From RGIG5472 sp051867615 (lineage in GTDB: Bacteria > Bacillota > Clostridia > Oscillospirales > Oscillospiraceae), in NCBI GenBank assembly GCA_051867615.1, contig JBJDYU010000044.1, forward strand, positions 1-64,000: 64,000 nucleotides of DNA, read 5' to 3'. Under the pieces are notes generated by a model. The model ran no database searches and was not told the origin of the DNA. It saw nothing but the letters and a program-made list of their open reading frames with translations. Each line of letters opens with the position of its first letter. Position 1 is the stretch's first letter. The position numbers and the translations under genes are program-made. Positions 54,359 through 64,000 of this stretch are shown here, one piece after another.

Positions 54359-55783
54359 ATGGAACACAAAAACGACTTTCTGGAGCGTGAGCCGGTAGGG
54401 CGGCTCATGCGAAAGTACGCCGTACCCTGCATCATTTCGCTGCTGGTGGCGGCGCTGTACAACATCGTGGACCAGATCTTCATCGCCAACGCCTCCTACC
54501 TCGGCTCCTACGGCAACGCCGCCAACACCGTGGTCTTCCCGCTGACGGTGGTGGCCCTGGCCATCGCGGTCATGATCGGCGACGGCTGCTGCGCCTACGT
54601 CAGCATCAGCCTCGGCGCGAAGGAGACCAAGCGGGCCGGCGACAGCGTGGGCAGCGCCGTGCTGCTCTCCGTTCTCGCCGGCGTAGTGATCCTGGCGGCG
54701 TATCTGGTCTTTCAAAAGCCGCTGCTGACCCTTTTCGGCGCCACGGTGAACGAGGAGACCTACCGCCAGTCCCAGGAGTATTTCTTCTACATCACCCTGG
54801 GCATTCCCTTCTACGTCTTCGGCCAGGCCATGAACCCTATCATCCGCTCCGACGGCAGCCCCAAGTTCGCCATGGCCTCCACCCTCGCGGGCGCGGCGCT
54901 GAACATCGTGCTGGACCCCATCTTCATCTTCCCCCTGCGCTGGGGTATGATGGGCGCGGCGGTGGCCACGGTGCTGGGCCAGGTTCTGACCGCCGTCCTC
55001 TCCGCGGGCTATCTTTTCCGCATGAAGTCCATCCGGCTTAAGCGCGGCAGCTTCCGCTTCCATCCGGGACTGATGAAGCACTACCTGCCCCTTGGCATCT
55101 GCAGCTTCCTCTCCCAGATCTCCCTTGTGGCCGCCATGGCGGCGGTGAACAACATGGTGCGCAAATACGGCGCGCTGGACCCCGTCTTCGGCCAGGCGGA
55201 GTTCGCCCAGATCCCCATGGCGGTCATCGGCATCGTCATGAAATTCTTCCAGATCGTCATCTCCATCGTGGTGGGCATGGCGGCCGGCTGCATCCCCATC
55301 GTGGGCTACAACGTGGGCGCGGGGCGGAACGACCGGGCCAAGGCCCTCTTTACCCGCCTGCTGACCGCGGAGGCCATTCTGGGCCTGATCGCGCTGCTGA
55401 TCGTGGAGCTGCTGCCCCGCGAGATCATCGGCATCTTCGGCGCCAGCGGCGAGAGCGAGCATTACACCCTTTTCGCCATCCGCTGCTTCCGCGTCTACCT
55501 CTGCATGATCATTCCCGCCTGCGTCAACAAGGCCTCCTTCATCTTCCTCCAGTCCCTGGGCAAGCCCTGGATCTCCACCTTCCTCTCCATGCTGCGTGAG
55601 GTGGTCTTCGGCGTGGGCTTCGCGCTGCTGCTGCCCCTTTGGTTCGGTCTGGACGGCGTGCTGTACTCCATGCCGGTCTCCGACGCGCTGACCTTCCTGG
55701 TGTCCGTGGTGGTCATCGTCGCCACCTACCGGGAGCTGAACCAGCCCTCCGGGCAGGACGCCTCCCCCCTTGCGGCGCAGTAA
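54359..55783 (+). CDS. MATE-family multidrug/cation exporter
   Basis: A 474-residue membrane protein with about 12 helices and the MATE fold: PVGRLMRKYAVPCIISLLVAALYNIVDQIFIA at the start, ALNIVLDPIFIF near the middle of the first half and VGYNVGAGRNDRAKALF at the start of the second half's cytosolic loop. Export is driven by Na+ or H+. The ATG at 54359 follows AGAGGTG by nine bases; an in-frame ATG at 54278 has no ribosome site. Substrate unknown. Confidence 0.92.
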   Translation: MEHKNDFLEREPVGRLMRKYAVPCIISLLVAALYNIVDQIFIANASYLGSYGNAANTVVFPLTVVALAIAVMIGDGCCAYVSISLGAKETKRAGDSVGSAVLLSVLAGVVILAAYLVFQKPLLTLFGATVNEETYRQSQEYFFYITLGIPFYVFGQAMNPIIRSDGSPKFAMASTLAGAALNIVLDPIFIFPLRWGMMGAAVATVLGQVLTAVLSAGYLFRMKSIRLKRGSFRFHPGLMKHYLPLGICSFLSQISLVAAMAAVNNMVRKYGALDPVFGQAEFAQIPMAVIGIVMKFFQIVISIVVGMAAGCIPIVGYNVGAGRNDRAKALFTRLLTAEAILGLIALLIVELLPREIIGIFGASGESEHYTLFAIRCFRVYLCMIIPACVNKASFIFLQSLGKPWISTFLSMLREVVFGVGFALLLPLWFGLDGVLYSMPVSDALTFLVSVVVIVATYRELNQPSGQDASPLAAQ

Positions 55784-55811
55784 ACCGGGCGAAACCCCGA
55801 ATAAAACGATC

Positions 55812-55849
55812 AAAACGGCAAGGTATGCTCCATACCTTGCCGTTTTTTT
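55812..55849. terminator. Bidirectional terminator after the MATE gene
   Basis: Sixteen-bp arms (55812-55827 and 55831-55846), loop CTC, then T to 55849. The converging GNAT gene ends at 55867. Confidence 0.92.
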
Positions 55850-55866
55850 GTCGTGCCAGAAACGCT

Positions 55867-56328
55867 TCAATTCTTTGTCATTCTGTAAAAGAGGCCCTTT
55901 CCGCTCAGGGTCGTCAGCTCGTACGGCTCCCCGTCTATGGCGAACCCCGCCTTTTCATAGCAGCGGATGGCCCGCCGGTTCCAGGTCCGCACCTCCAGAT
56001 AGAGGGGCTTCGCCGGATACCGGGCTTTGGCTATCCGGTATGCCTCCCGCAGTATCTCGCAGCCATAGCCCTTTCCGCAGCAGTCCGGGCGCACGCCGAG
56101 GCCGATAAAGACCTCCGCCGCTTCCTCCAGTATGTTGACGAAGCCTATCAGAGCATCGCCCCGCCAGAAGCCGAGGTACTGCTTTGCCTTTCCGGGATCA
56201 GCAAAGCCGAGGCCCGCCTGACGCATGGCTTCATACGGCGGCAGGTCATAGACGGCGTATTCGCCCCCGTACTTCCACGCGCAGATCTCCCGCTTGTCCT
56301 CCTCGGTCAAACAGCGATGGGTCATCAT
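55867..56328 (-). CDS. GNAT-family N-acetyltransferase
   Basis: A 153-residue GNAT. Acetyl-CoA-binding motif A is GLGVRPDCCGKGYGCEIL (about 75-92), followed by YLEVRTWNRRAIRCYEKAGF. A short N-terminal segment with Tyr-rich AWKYGGEYAVYDLPPY resembles RimJ-like variants that bind peptides. Substrate unknown. It follows the second GNAT gene by 31 bases on the same strand. Confidence 0.88.
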   Translation of the reverse strand: MMTHRCLTEEDKREICAWKYGGEYAVYDLPPYEAMRQAGLGFADPGKAKQYLGFWRGDALIGFVNILEEAAEVFIGLGVRPDCCGKGYGCEILREAYRIAKARYPAKPLYLEVRTWNRRAIRCYEKAGFAIDGEPYELTTLSGKGLFYRMTKN

Positions 56329-56359
56329 AACCGTCTCTCTCCTCTGCGCCGCCGCGCCG

Positions 56360-56863
56360 TCACAAATACAGGTTCATGAGGTCACAGTCCACCCACTGCC
56401 CGTGTATTTTCAAAAAGCCCTTAAAGCAGCCTATTTTCTCAAAGCCGTACTTTTCATACAGCGCGATGGCCCGCTTGTTGTCGCTGCGCACTTCGAGAGA
56501 AATGATCTCCGCCCCGGCGATGTCCTTCGCCATGGCGAGCACGGCCTCCATCAGCTGCGAACCGATGTGCCGGCCCCACAGGGCTTTCCTGACGGAGATG
56601 GCGATCTCTCCCCTGTGCGCCAGCCGCTCTCTTGTGAAGCCCGTGTAGCTGCAGGTGCCGGCGATCTCACCGTTCTCCCACGCGATGAGGAAAAACTGCT
56701 TGTCGGACTCCTCCATCGCTTTCAGGAATTCCGTCTCCTGCTCCGGCGTGACCGGCAGACCCCGGCCGTCAAAGGTCAGGTTATCGCTCTCTCCGCCCAC
56801 CGCCTTGCAGAATTCCAGTATGGCCTGCGCGTCGCCTGCCCGCGCCCGTCTGATCTTCGCCAT
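56360..56863 (-). CDS. GNAT-family N-acetyltransferase
   Basis: A 167-residue GNAT. Motif A is AISVRKALWGRHIGSQLMEAV, then LEVRSDNKRAIALYEKYGFEKIG, close to the PhiN1/ribosomal-type GNATs. The ATG at 56863 has AAGGAG ten bases upstream; an in-frame ATG at 56920 has none. Substrate unknown. Confidence 0.9.
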   Translation of the reverse strand: MAKIRRARAGDAQAILEFCKAVGGESDNLTFDGRGLPVTPEQETEFLKAMEESDKQFFLIAWENGEIAGTCSYTGFTRERLAHRGEIAISVRKALWGRHIGSQLMEAVLAMAKDIAGAEIISLEVRSDNKRAIALYEKYGFEKIGCFKGFLKIHGQWVDCDLMNLYL

Positions 56864-56931
56864 GCCGTGACCACTCCTTTCGCTCAGGCAAAGCATAACG
56901 CAAAGCGCCGCCTCCGTCAAGAAAGAGACGA

Positions 56932-56953
56932 CCGCCCTGCAAAAGCAGGGCGG
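56932..56953 (-). terminator. Hairpin after purF
   Basis: Nine-bp GC-rich arms with loop AAAA. On the minus strand only a mixed pyrimidine stretch (TCGTCTCTTTCTTG) follows, so termination may be partial. Confidence 0.55.
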
Positions 56954-56968
56954 CCCTACCGCCGCAGC

Positions 56969-60326
<3,358 letters not shown>

Positions 60327-61742
60327 TTACAGGTTGATCTGTGCCGCTTCGCGGCTGACACCCTCCAGCAGCGGACGGACCTTCGCAAGCAGCGCGTCCA
60401 CCTGCTCCGGGCAGCGGCCGATATACAGCGCCGGCTCCAGCAGCTCTTCCATCTCCGCCTGCGTCAGGCCGAAGGCCGGCTCCGCCGCCAGCCGCCGCAG
60501 CAGATCGCAGTCTTCGCCCTCCTTCATCCGGGCCGTGGCCTCCATGGAGCAGCGGCGGATGATCTCATGCAGCTCCTGCCGGTCGCCGCCGCGCTTGACG
60601 GCCTCCATCATCAGGTTCTCCGTGGCGAGGAAGGGCAGGTATTCCCGGATGGTCTTTTCCACCAGCTTTTCGTTGACGTGCAGGCCGTCGGTGACGTTCT
60701 GGGCCAGACGCAGAATGGCGTCGGCGCAGAGGAAGCCCTCCGGCAGGGAAATGCGGCGGTTGGCCGAATCGTCCAGCGTCCGCTCCAGCCACTGGACCGA
60801 CGCGGTCAGGGGCGCGTTCATGGCGTCCGCCATCAGGTACCGGGCCAGCGAGCAGATGCGCTCGCAGCGCATGGGATTGCGCTTGTAGGCCATGGCCGAC
60901 GAGCCGATCTGGTTCTTCTCAAAGGGCTCCTCCACCTGGCGGTCATGCTGCAGCAGGCGGATGTCGTTGGCCATGCGGCAGCAGCTCTGGGCCACGGCGG
61001 AGAGGCAGTTCAAAATCCGGCTGTCCACCTTTCTCGGGTAGGTCTGGCCGCAGACGTCGAAGCAGGCGCCGAAGCCAAACTCCGCCGCGAGTCTCCTGTT
61101 CATCTCCTCGATCTTCTCCGCGTCGCCGTCGAACAGGTCCATGAAGCTGGCCTCCGTCCCGGTGGTGCCGCGGCAGCCCAGGAAGCGCAGATGCGCCAGC
61201 ACGAAATCGATCTCCTCCAGATCGGAGAGAAAGTCCTGCATCCACAGGCAGGCCCGCTTGCCCACCGTCACCGGCTGGGCGGGCTGATAGTGGGTGTAGC
61301 CCAGGGTGGGCAGGGCCTTGTAGCGTTCGGCGAAGTCCGCCAGGTTGGCAATGACCTTCAAAAGCTCGCCGCGCAGATACTGTAAGCCGTCCCGGTAAAG
61401 GATCAGGTCGGCGTTATCGGTCACATAGCAGCTCGTGGCCCCCAGATGGATGATGCCCGCCGCGCCGGGGGCCGCCTTGCCGTAGGCGTAGACGTGGGCC
61501 ATCACGTCGTGGCGCACTTCCTTTTCCCGCTGCGACACCACATCGTAGTCGATATCCGTCACATGGGCCTCCAGCTCGGCCACCTGCTCCGCCGTCACCA
61601 GCAGGCCCAGCTCGTGCTCCGCCCGGGCCAGAGCCACCCAGAGCCTGCGCCAGGTCTGATAGCGCTGATCCGGGGAAAACAGATGCAGCATATACGCCGA
61701 GGCGTAGCGGCTGCTGAGGGGGGATTCATAACGGTCTTTCAT
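60327..61742 (-). CDS. purB: Adenylosuccinate lyase
   Basis: A 471-residue fumarase/aspartase-superfamily enzyme acting twice in purine synthesis (SAICAR and adenylosuccinate cleavage). ATSCYVTDNADLILYRDGL, TLGYTHYQPAQPVTVGKRACLW and the signature GSSAMAYKRNPMRCERICSLAR with catalytic Ser are intact. The stop codon coincides with the edge of the MITE-like element, yet the C-terminus looks full length. Preceded by purA at 12 bases. Confidence 0.97.
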   Translation of the reverse strand: MKDRYESPLSSRYASAYMLHLFSPDQRYQTWRRLWVALARAEHELGLLVTAEQVAELEAHVTDIDYDVVSQREKEVRHDVMAHVYAYGKAAPGAAGIIHLGATSCYVTDNADLILYRDGLQYLRGELLKVIANLADFAERYKALPTLGYTHYQPAQPVTVGKRACLWMQDFLSDLEEIDFVLAHLRFLGCRGTTGTEASFMDLFDGDAEKIEEMNRRLAAEFGFGACFDVCGQTYPRKVDSRILNCLSAVAQSCCRMANDIRLLQHDRQVEEPFEKNQIGSSAMAYKRNPMRCERICSLARYLMADAMNAPLTASVQWLERTLDDSANRRISLPEGFLCADAILRLAQNVTDGLHVNEKLVEKTIREYLPFLATENLMMEAVKRGGDRQELHEIIRRCSMEATARMKEGEDCDLLRRLAAEPAFGLTQAEMEELLEPALYIGRCPEQVDALLAKVRPLLEGVSREAAQINL

Positions 61743-61754
61743 AACGCCGCCTCC

Positions 61755-63029
61755 TTACCGGTAAATGATGCTGTCGCGCTCAGGCCCCACGGACACATAG
61801 GCGATGGGGCAGCCGATGGCGCTCTCCACGAACTCCACATAGGCCCGGGCCGCTGCCGGCAGGTCCTCCCACCGGCGCACGCCGGAAATGTCGCACTTCC
61901 AGCCCTCCAGCTCCCGGTACACCGGCTCCGCGTGGGCCAGCGCCGCCGGGAAGGGGAAGCGGTCTGTCACCGCGCCGTCCAGCCGGTAGTGGGTGCAGAC
62001 AGGGATTTTGTCGAGGTAGCTCAGCACGTCCAGCTTGGTCAGGGCCACAGCCGTGGCCGCCTGCACCTCCACGCCGTAGCGGGTGGCCACCAGGTCCAGC
62101 GGCCCCACCCTCCGGGGACGGCCGGTCTTTGCGCCGTACTCAAAGCCCGCCTCCCGCAAGGCGTCGGCCTCCGGGCCGAACCACTCGCAGACGAAGGGGC
62201 CTTCGCCCACGCAGGTGGAGTAGGCCTTCGCCACGCCCACCACGTCGCTGATCTTCGCCGACGGCAGACCGGAGCCGATGGGCGCGTAGGCCGCGGTGGT
62301 GTTGGAGGACGTGGTGTAGGGATAGATGCCGTAATCGAGGTCCCGCAGGGAACCCAGCTGGGCCTCAAAGAGGATCTGCTTGCCCTGCGCCTGCGCCTCC
62401 TTCAGATAAGCGCCGGTGTCGCAGATGTAGGGCATGAGCTTGCCGCAGTAGTCGTCGATCCACTTCTCCATCTGCTCCATGGTGTAAGGCTGCGCCCCGT
62501 AGACCCGGGTCAGGGTCAGGTTTTTCCACTCCAGCAGATCCGCCAGGTGGCTCCGAAGCGTTTCAGGATAGAACAGCTCGCCCAGCTGGATGGTCTTTTT
62601 CTGGTATTTGTCGGAATAAAACGGCGCGATGCCCTGCTTGGTGGAGCCGTACTTCTTATCCGCGAGGCGCGCCTCCTCCAGACCGTCCAGCTCCCGGTGC
62701 CAGGGCAGCAGCAGACTGGCCCGGTCGCTGATCTTCAGATTCTCCGGCGTGATTTCCACGCCCTGCTCCGCCAGCGTCTGCATCTCCCGCCACAGGTTCT
62801 CCGCATCCAGCGCCACGCCGTTGCCTAAGATATTCACCACGCCCCGGCGGAAAACGCCGGAGGGCAGCAGGTGCAGGGCAAACTTCCCGTATTCGTTCAC
62901 CACCGTGTGGCCGGCGTTGCCGCCGCCCTGATAGCGCACCACGATATCATAATGCTCCGTCAGCAGGTCCACCATCCGGCCCTTGCCCTCGTCGCCCCAG
63001 TTGATTCCCACAATGGCACAGTGTCCCAC
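61755..63029 (-). CDS. purA: Adenylosuccinate synthetase
   Basis: A 424-residue GTP-dependent enzyme converting IMP and aspartate to adenylosuccinate. The P-loop GINWGDEGKGRMVDLL (about 8-23), GGGNAGHTV and TSSNTTAAYAPIGSGLP are clear. Gly-Asn-Trp start is usual for the group, and the length is typical. GGGGGAAG precedes the ATG; purC ends 12 bases upstream. Confidence 0.97.
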   Translation of the reverse strand: MGHCAIVGINWGDEGKGRMVDLLTEHYDIVVRYQGGGNAGHTVVNEYGKFALHLLPSGVFRRGVVNILGNGVALDAENLWREMQTLAEQGVEITPENLKISDRASLLLPWHRELDGLEEARLADKKYGSTKQGIAPFYSDKYQKKTIQLGELFYPETLRSHLADLLEWKNLTLTRVYGAQPYTMEQMEKWIDDYCGKLMPYICDTGAYLKEAQAQGKQILFEAQLGSLRDLDYGIYPYTTSSNTTAAYAPIGSGLPSAKISDVVGVAKAYSTCVGEGPFVCEWFGPEADALREAGFEYGAKTGRPRRVGPLDLVATRYGVEVQAATAVALTKLDVLSYLDKIPVCTHYRLDGAVTDRFPFPAALAHAEPVYRELEGWKCDISGVRRWEDLPAAARAYVEFVESAIGCPIAYVSVGPERDSIIYR

Positions 63030-63041
63030 GTTGCTTCCCCC

Positions 63042-63755
63042 TCAAATATGCGCTTCCAGGCGCTTCATGATCTCGGCGTAGGCTTCCTCCACGCCGCCCA
63101 GGTCCCGGCGGAACCGGTCCTTGTCCAGCTTCTCGCCGGTCTCGGCGTCCCAGAGGCGGCAGGTGTCGGGGCTGATCTCGTCGGCGAGAATGATGGTCCC
63201 ATCCGCCAGACGGCCGAACTCCAGCTTGAAGTCCACCAGCGTCACGCCGCACTGCTTCCAAAAGTCCCGCAGCAGCGCGTCGATGCGGAAGGCGTATTCC
63301 TCGATGGTCTGAAGCTCCTCTCTGGTGACCAGATTCAAAGCCAGCGCGTGACGGCTGTTGAGCAGCGGATCGCCCAGCGCGTCGTTTTTATAGGAGTATT
63401 CGATGGTAGGCTCGGCGAACACCACGCCCTCCTCCACGCCGTAGCGCTTGGAGAAGGAGCCGGCGGCGATGTTGCGGACGATGACCTCCAGCGGGACGAT
63501 ACTCACTTTTTTCACCAGCGTCTCCCGGTCGCTGAGCTCCCGGACGAAGTGGGTGGGGATGCCGGAGCGCTCCAGCATCTGCATGAGGCGGTTGCTCATG
63601 CGGTTGTTGATGACGCCCTTGCCCGTGATGGTACCCTTTTTCAGGCCGTTGAAAGCCGTAGCGTCGTCCTTGTAGGACACGATCAGCAGCTCCGCGTCGT
63701 CGGTGGCGTAGACCTTCTTGGCCTTGCCCTCATAAAGCTGTTCTCTTTTTTCCAT
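63042..63755 (-). CDS. purC: SAICAR synthetase
   Basis: A 237-residue enzyme joining CAIR and aspartate. QLYEGKAKKVYATDDAELLIVSYKDDATAFNG is the N-terminal nucleotide-binding part, with VIVRNIAAGSFSKRYGVEEG, LVDFKLEFGRLADGTIILADEISPDTCRLWD typical of PurC. AAAGGAGG sits eight bases before the ATG, overlapping the region after the upstream gene's stop. Confidence 0.97.
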   Translation of the reverse strand: MEKREQLYEGKAKKVYATDDAELLIVSYKDDATAFNGLKKGTITGKGVINNRMSNRLMQMLERSGIPTHFVRELSDRETLVKKVSIVPLEVIVRNIAAGSFSKRYGVEEGVVFAEPTIEYSYKNDALGDPLLNSRHALALNLVTREELQTIEEYAFRIDALLRDFWKQCGVTLVDFKLEFGRLADGTIILADEISPDTCRLWDAETGEKLDKDRFRRDLGGVEEAYAEIMKRLEAHI

Positions 63756-63769
63756 CTTTCTTTCCTCCT

Positions 63770-64000
63770 TTATTTCCCGCTGTCGCCGTAGTTGGCCAGC
63801 ACTCTGGCCGACGGATCGTTGACGTTGCAGCCCTCCCAGCTGCGGTTGGGCATCCAGAAATCCACCACCATCTCCGCCTGGCCGGGATAGTACTTCTCAA
63901 AGATCTCCCGGTACAGAAGCGATTCCTTGGTAAAGGGCCGGGCATGGGTATACTGTTTGCATTTTTCCTCAAATTCTTCCTGGGTATAGCGCTCCTCGGC
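63770..64000 (-). CDS. Unidentified protein, C-terminal part (cut by the window edge)
   Basis: The last 76 residues of a gene that begins beyond the right edge. The readable end includes EEFEEKCKQYTHARPFTKES, YREIFEKYYPGQAEMVVDFW and NVNDPSARVLANYGDSGK, then TAA at 63770-63772. It is charged and soluble in appearance, with two cysteines. I do not recognise the family; it does not look like PurE or another purine enzyme. It lies 14 bases upstream of purC on the same strand and is probably co-transcribed. Confidence 0.7.
   Translation of the reverse strand, partial: AEERYTQEEFEEKCKQYTHARPFTKESLLYREIFEKYYPGQAEMVVDFWMPNRSWEGCNVNDPSARVLANYGDSGK

Noticed and set aside
63730..63972. 80-codon minus-strand frame at the right edge starting MRKNANSIP
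   Set aside because: It is out of frame with the readable partial protein ending at 63770 and has Arg/Pro/Trp-rich shadow composition.

Overview
The window reads as a chromosomal segment of a GC-rich, anaerobic, probably spore-forming Clostridia member of the Oscillospiraceae type (the Flavonifractor, Oscillibacter and Lawsonibacter neighbourhood). This is inferred from gene content, not from a database search. Supporting signs are strong AGGAGG-type ribosome sites, consensus sigma-A promoters in an otherwise GC-rich sequence, lysine-rich lipoprotein signals, SLH domains, a LysM/GH18 spore cortex-lytic type enzyme, a double-cubane-cluster reductase with its ATP-driven activase, and several radical SAM enzymes. 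No rRNA, CRISPR array, phage module or intact transposase was seen.

Layout. 1-4700: a YhaN/SbcC-like ATPase, a CmpB-family membrane protein, and an Mrp-type Fe-S ATPase paired with a NifX-like protein. 4683-9955: typA (minus), then a double-cubane reductase, its activase and a MalY/PatB-type PLP enzyme. 10028-15564: a complete oligopeptide ABC operon (minus). 15777-15936: tRNA-Arg(CCT) with its own promoter and terminator. 16032-20270: an AfuABC/FbpABC-type importer ending in a PHP phosphoesterase. 20346-22462: an ECF sigma factor with its membrane partner. 22653-25728: an ABC importer of the TrpXYZ type preceded by an attenuator-like leader of unrecognised class. 25828-29966: ASCH protein, gap, DeoR-family regulator, LysM-GH18 enzyme. 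30236-38404: a complete histidine operon, hisZG(fused)-D-C-B-H-A-F-IE-K. 38492-45178: methyltransferase, tRNA-Ser(GGA), a small membrane protein, a histidine phosphatase-GNAT fusion, YgiQ radical SAM, an alpha/beta hydrolase, hemW. 45320-47581: an SLH-anchored phosphodiester glycosidase. 47847-53976: a minus operon of radical SAM/SPASM, mutY, tdk, PflA-like radical SAM, an E2-like acyltransferase and an acyl-CoA synthetase. 54359-56863: a MATE exporter and two GNATs. 56969-64000: purC-purA-purB, a 208-bp MITE-like element, then pyrG-purF (all minus).

The metabolic genes form coherent units: histidine biosynthesis is complete in one run of overlapping genes, and the purine/CTP genes are contiguous apart from the MITE-like insertion. 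All three ABC importers place a terminator-like hairpin directly behind the binding-protein gene. In one of them the hairpin lies inside the 5' coding region of the permease.

The items most worth following up are: the unassigned riboswitch-like leader at 22682-22810; the MITE-like element with 26-nt inverted ends, 3-bp target duplication and a possible outward promoter; the HisZ-HisG fusion; a Cys motif shared by the adjacent Mrp and NifX-like proteins; an E2-like acyltransferase lacking the catalytic His; and the hairpin-dense repeat region at 47606-47836.
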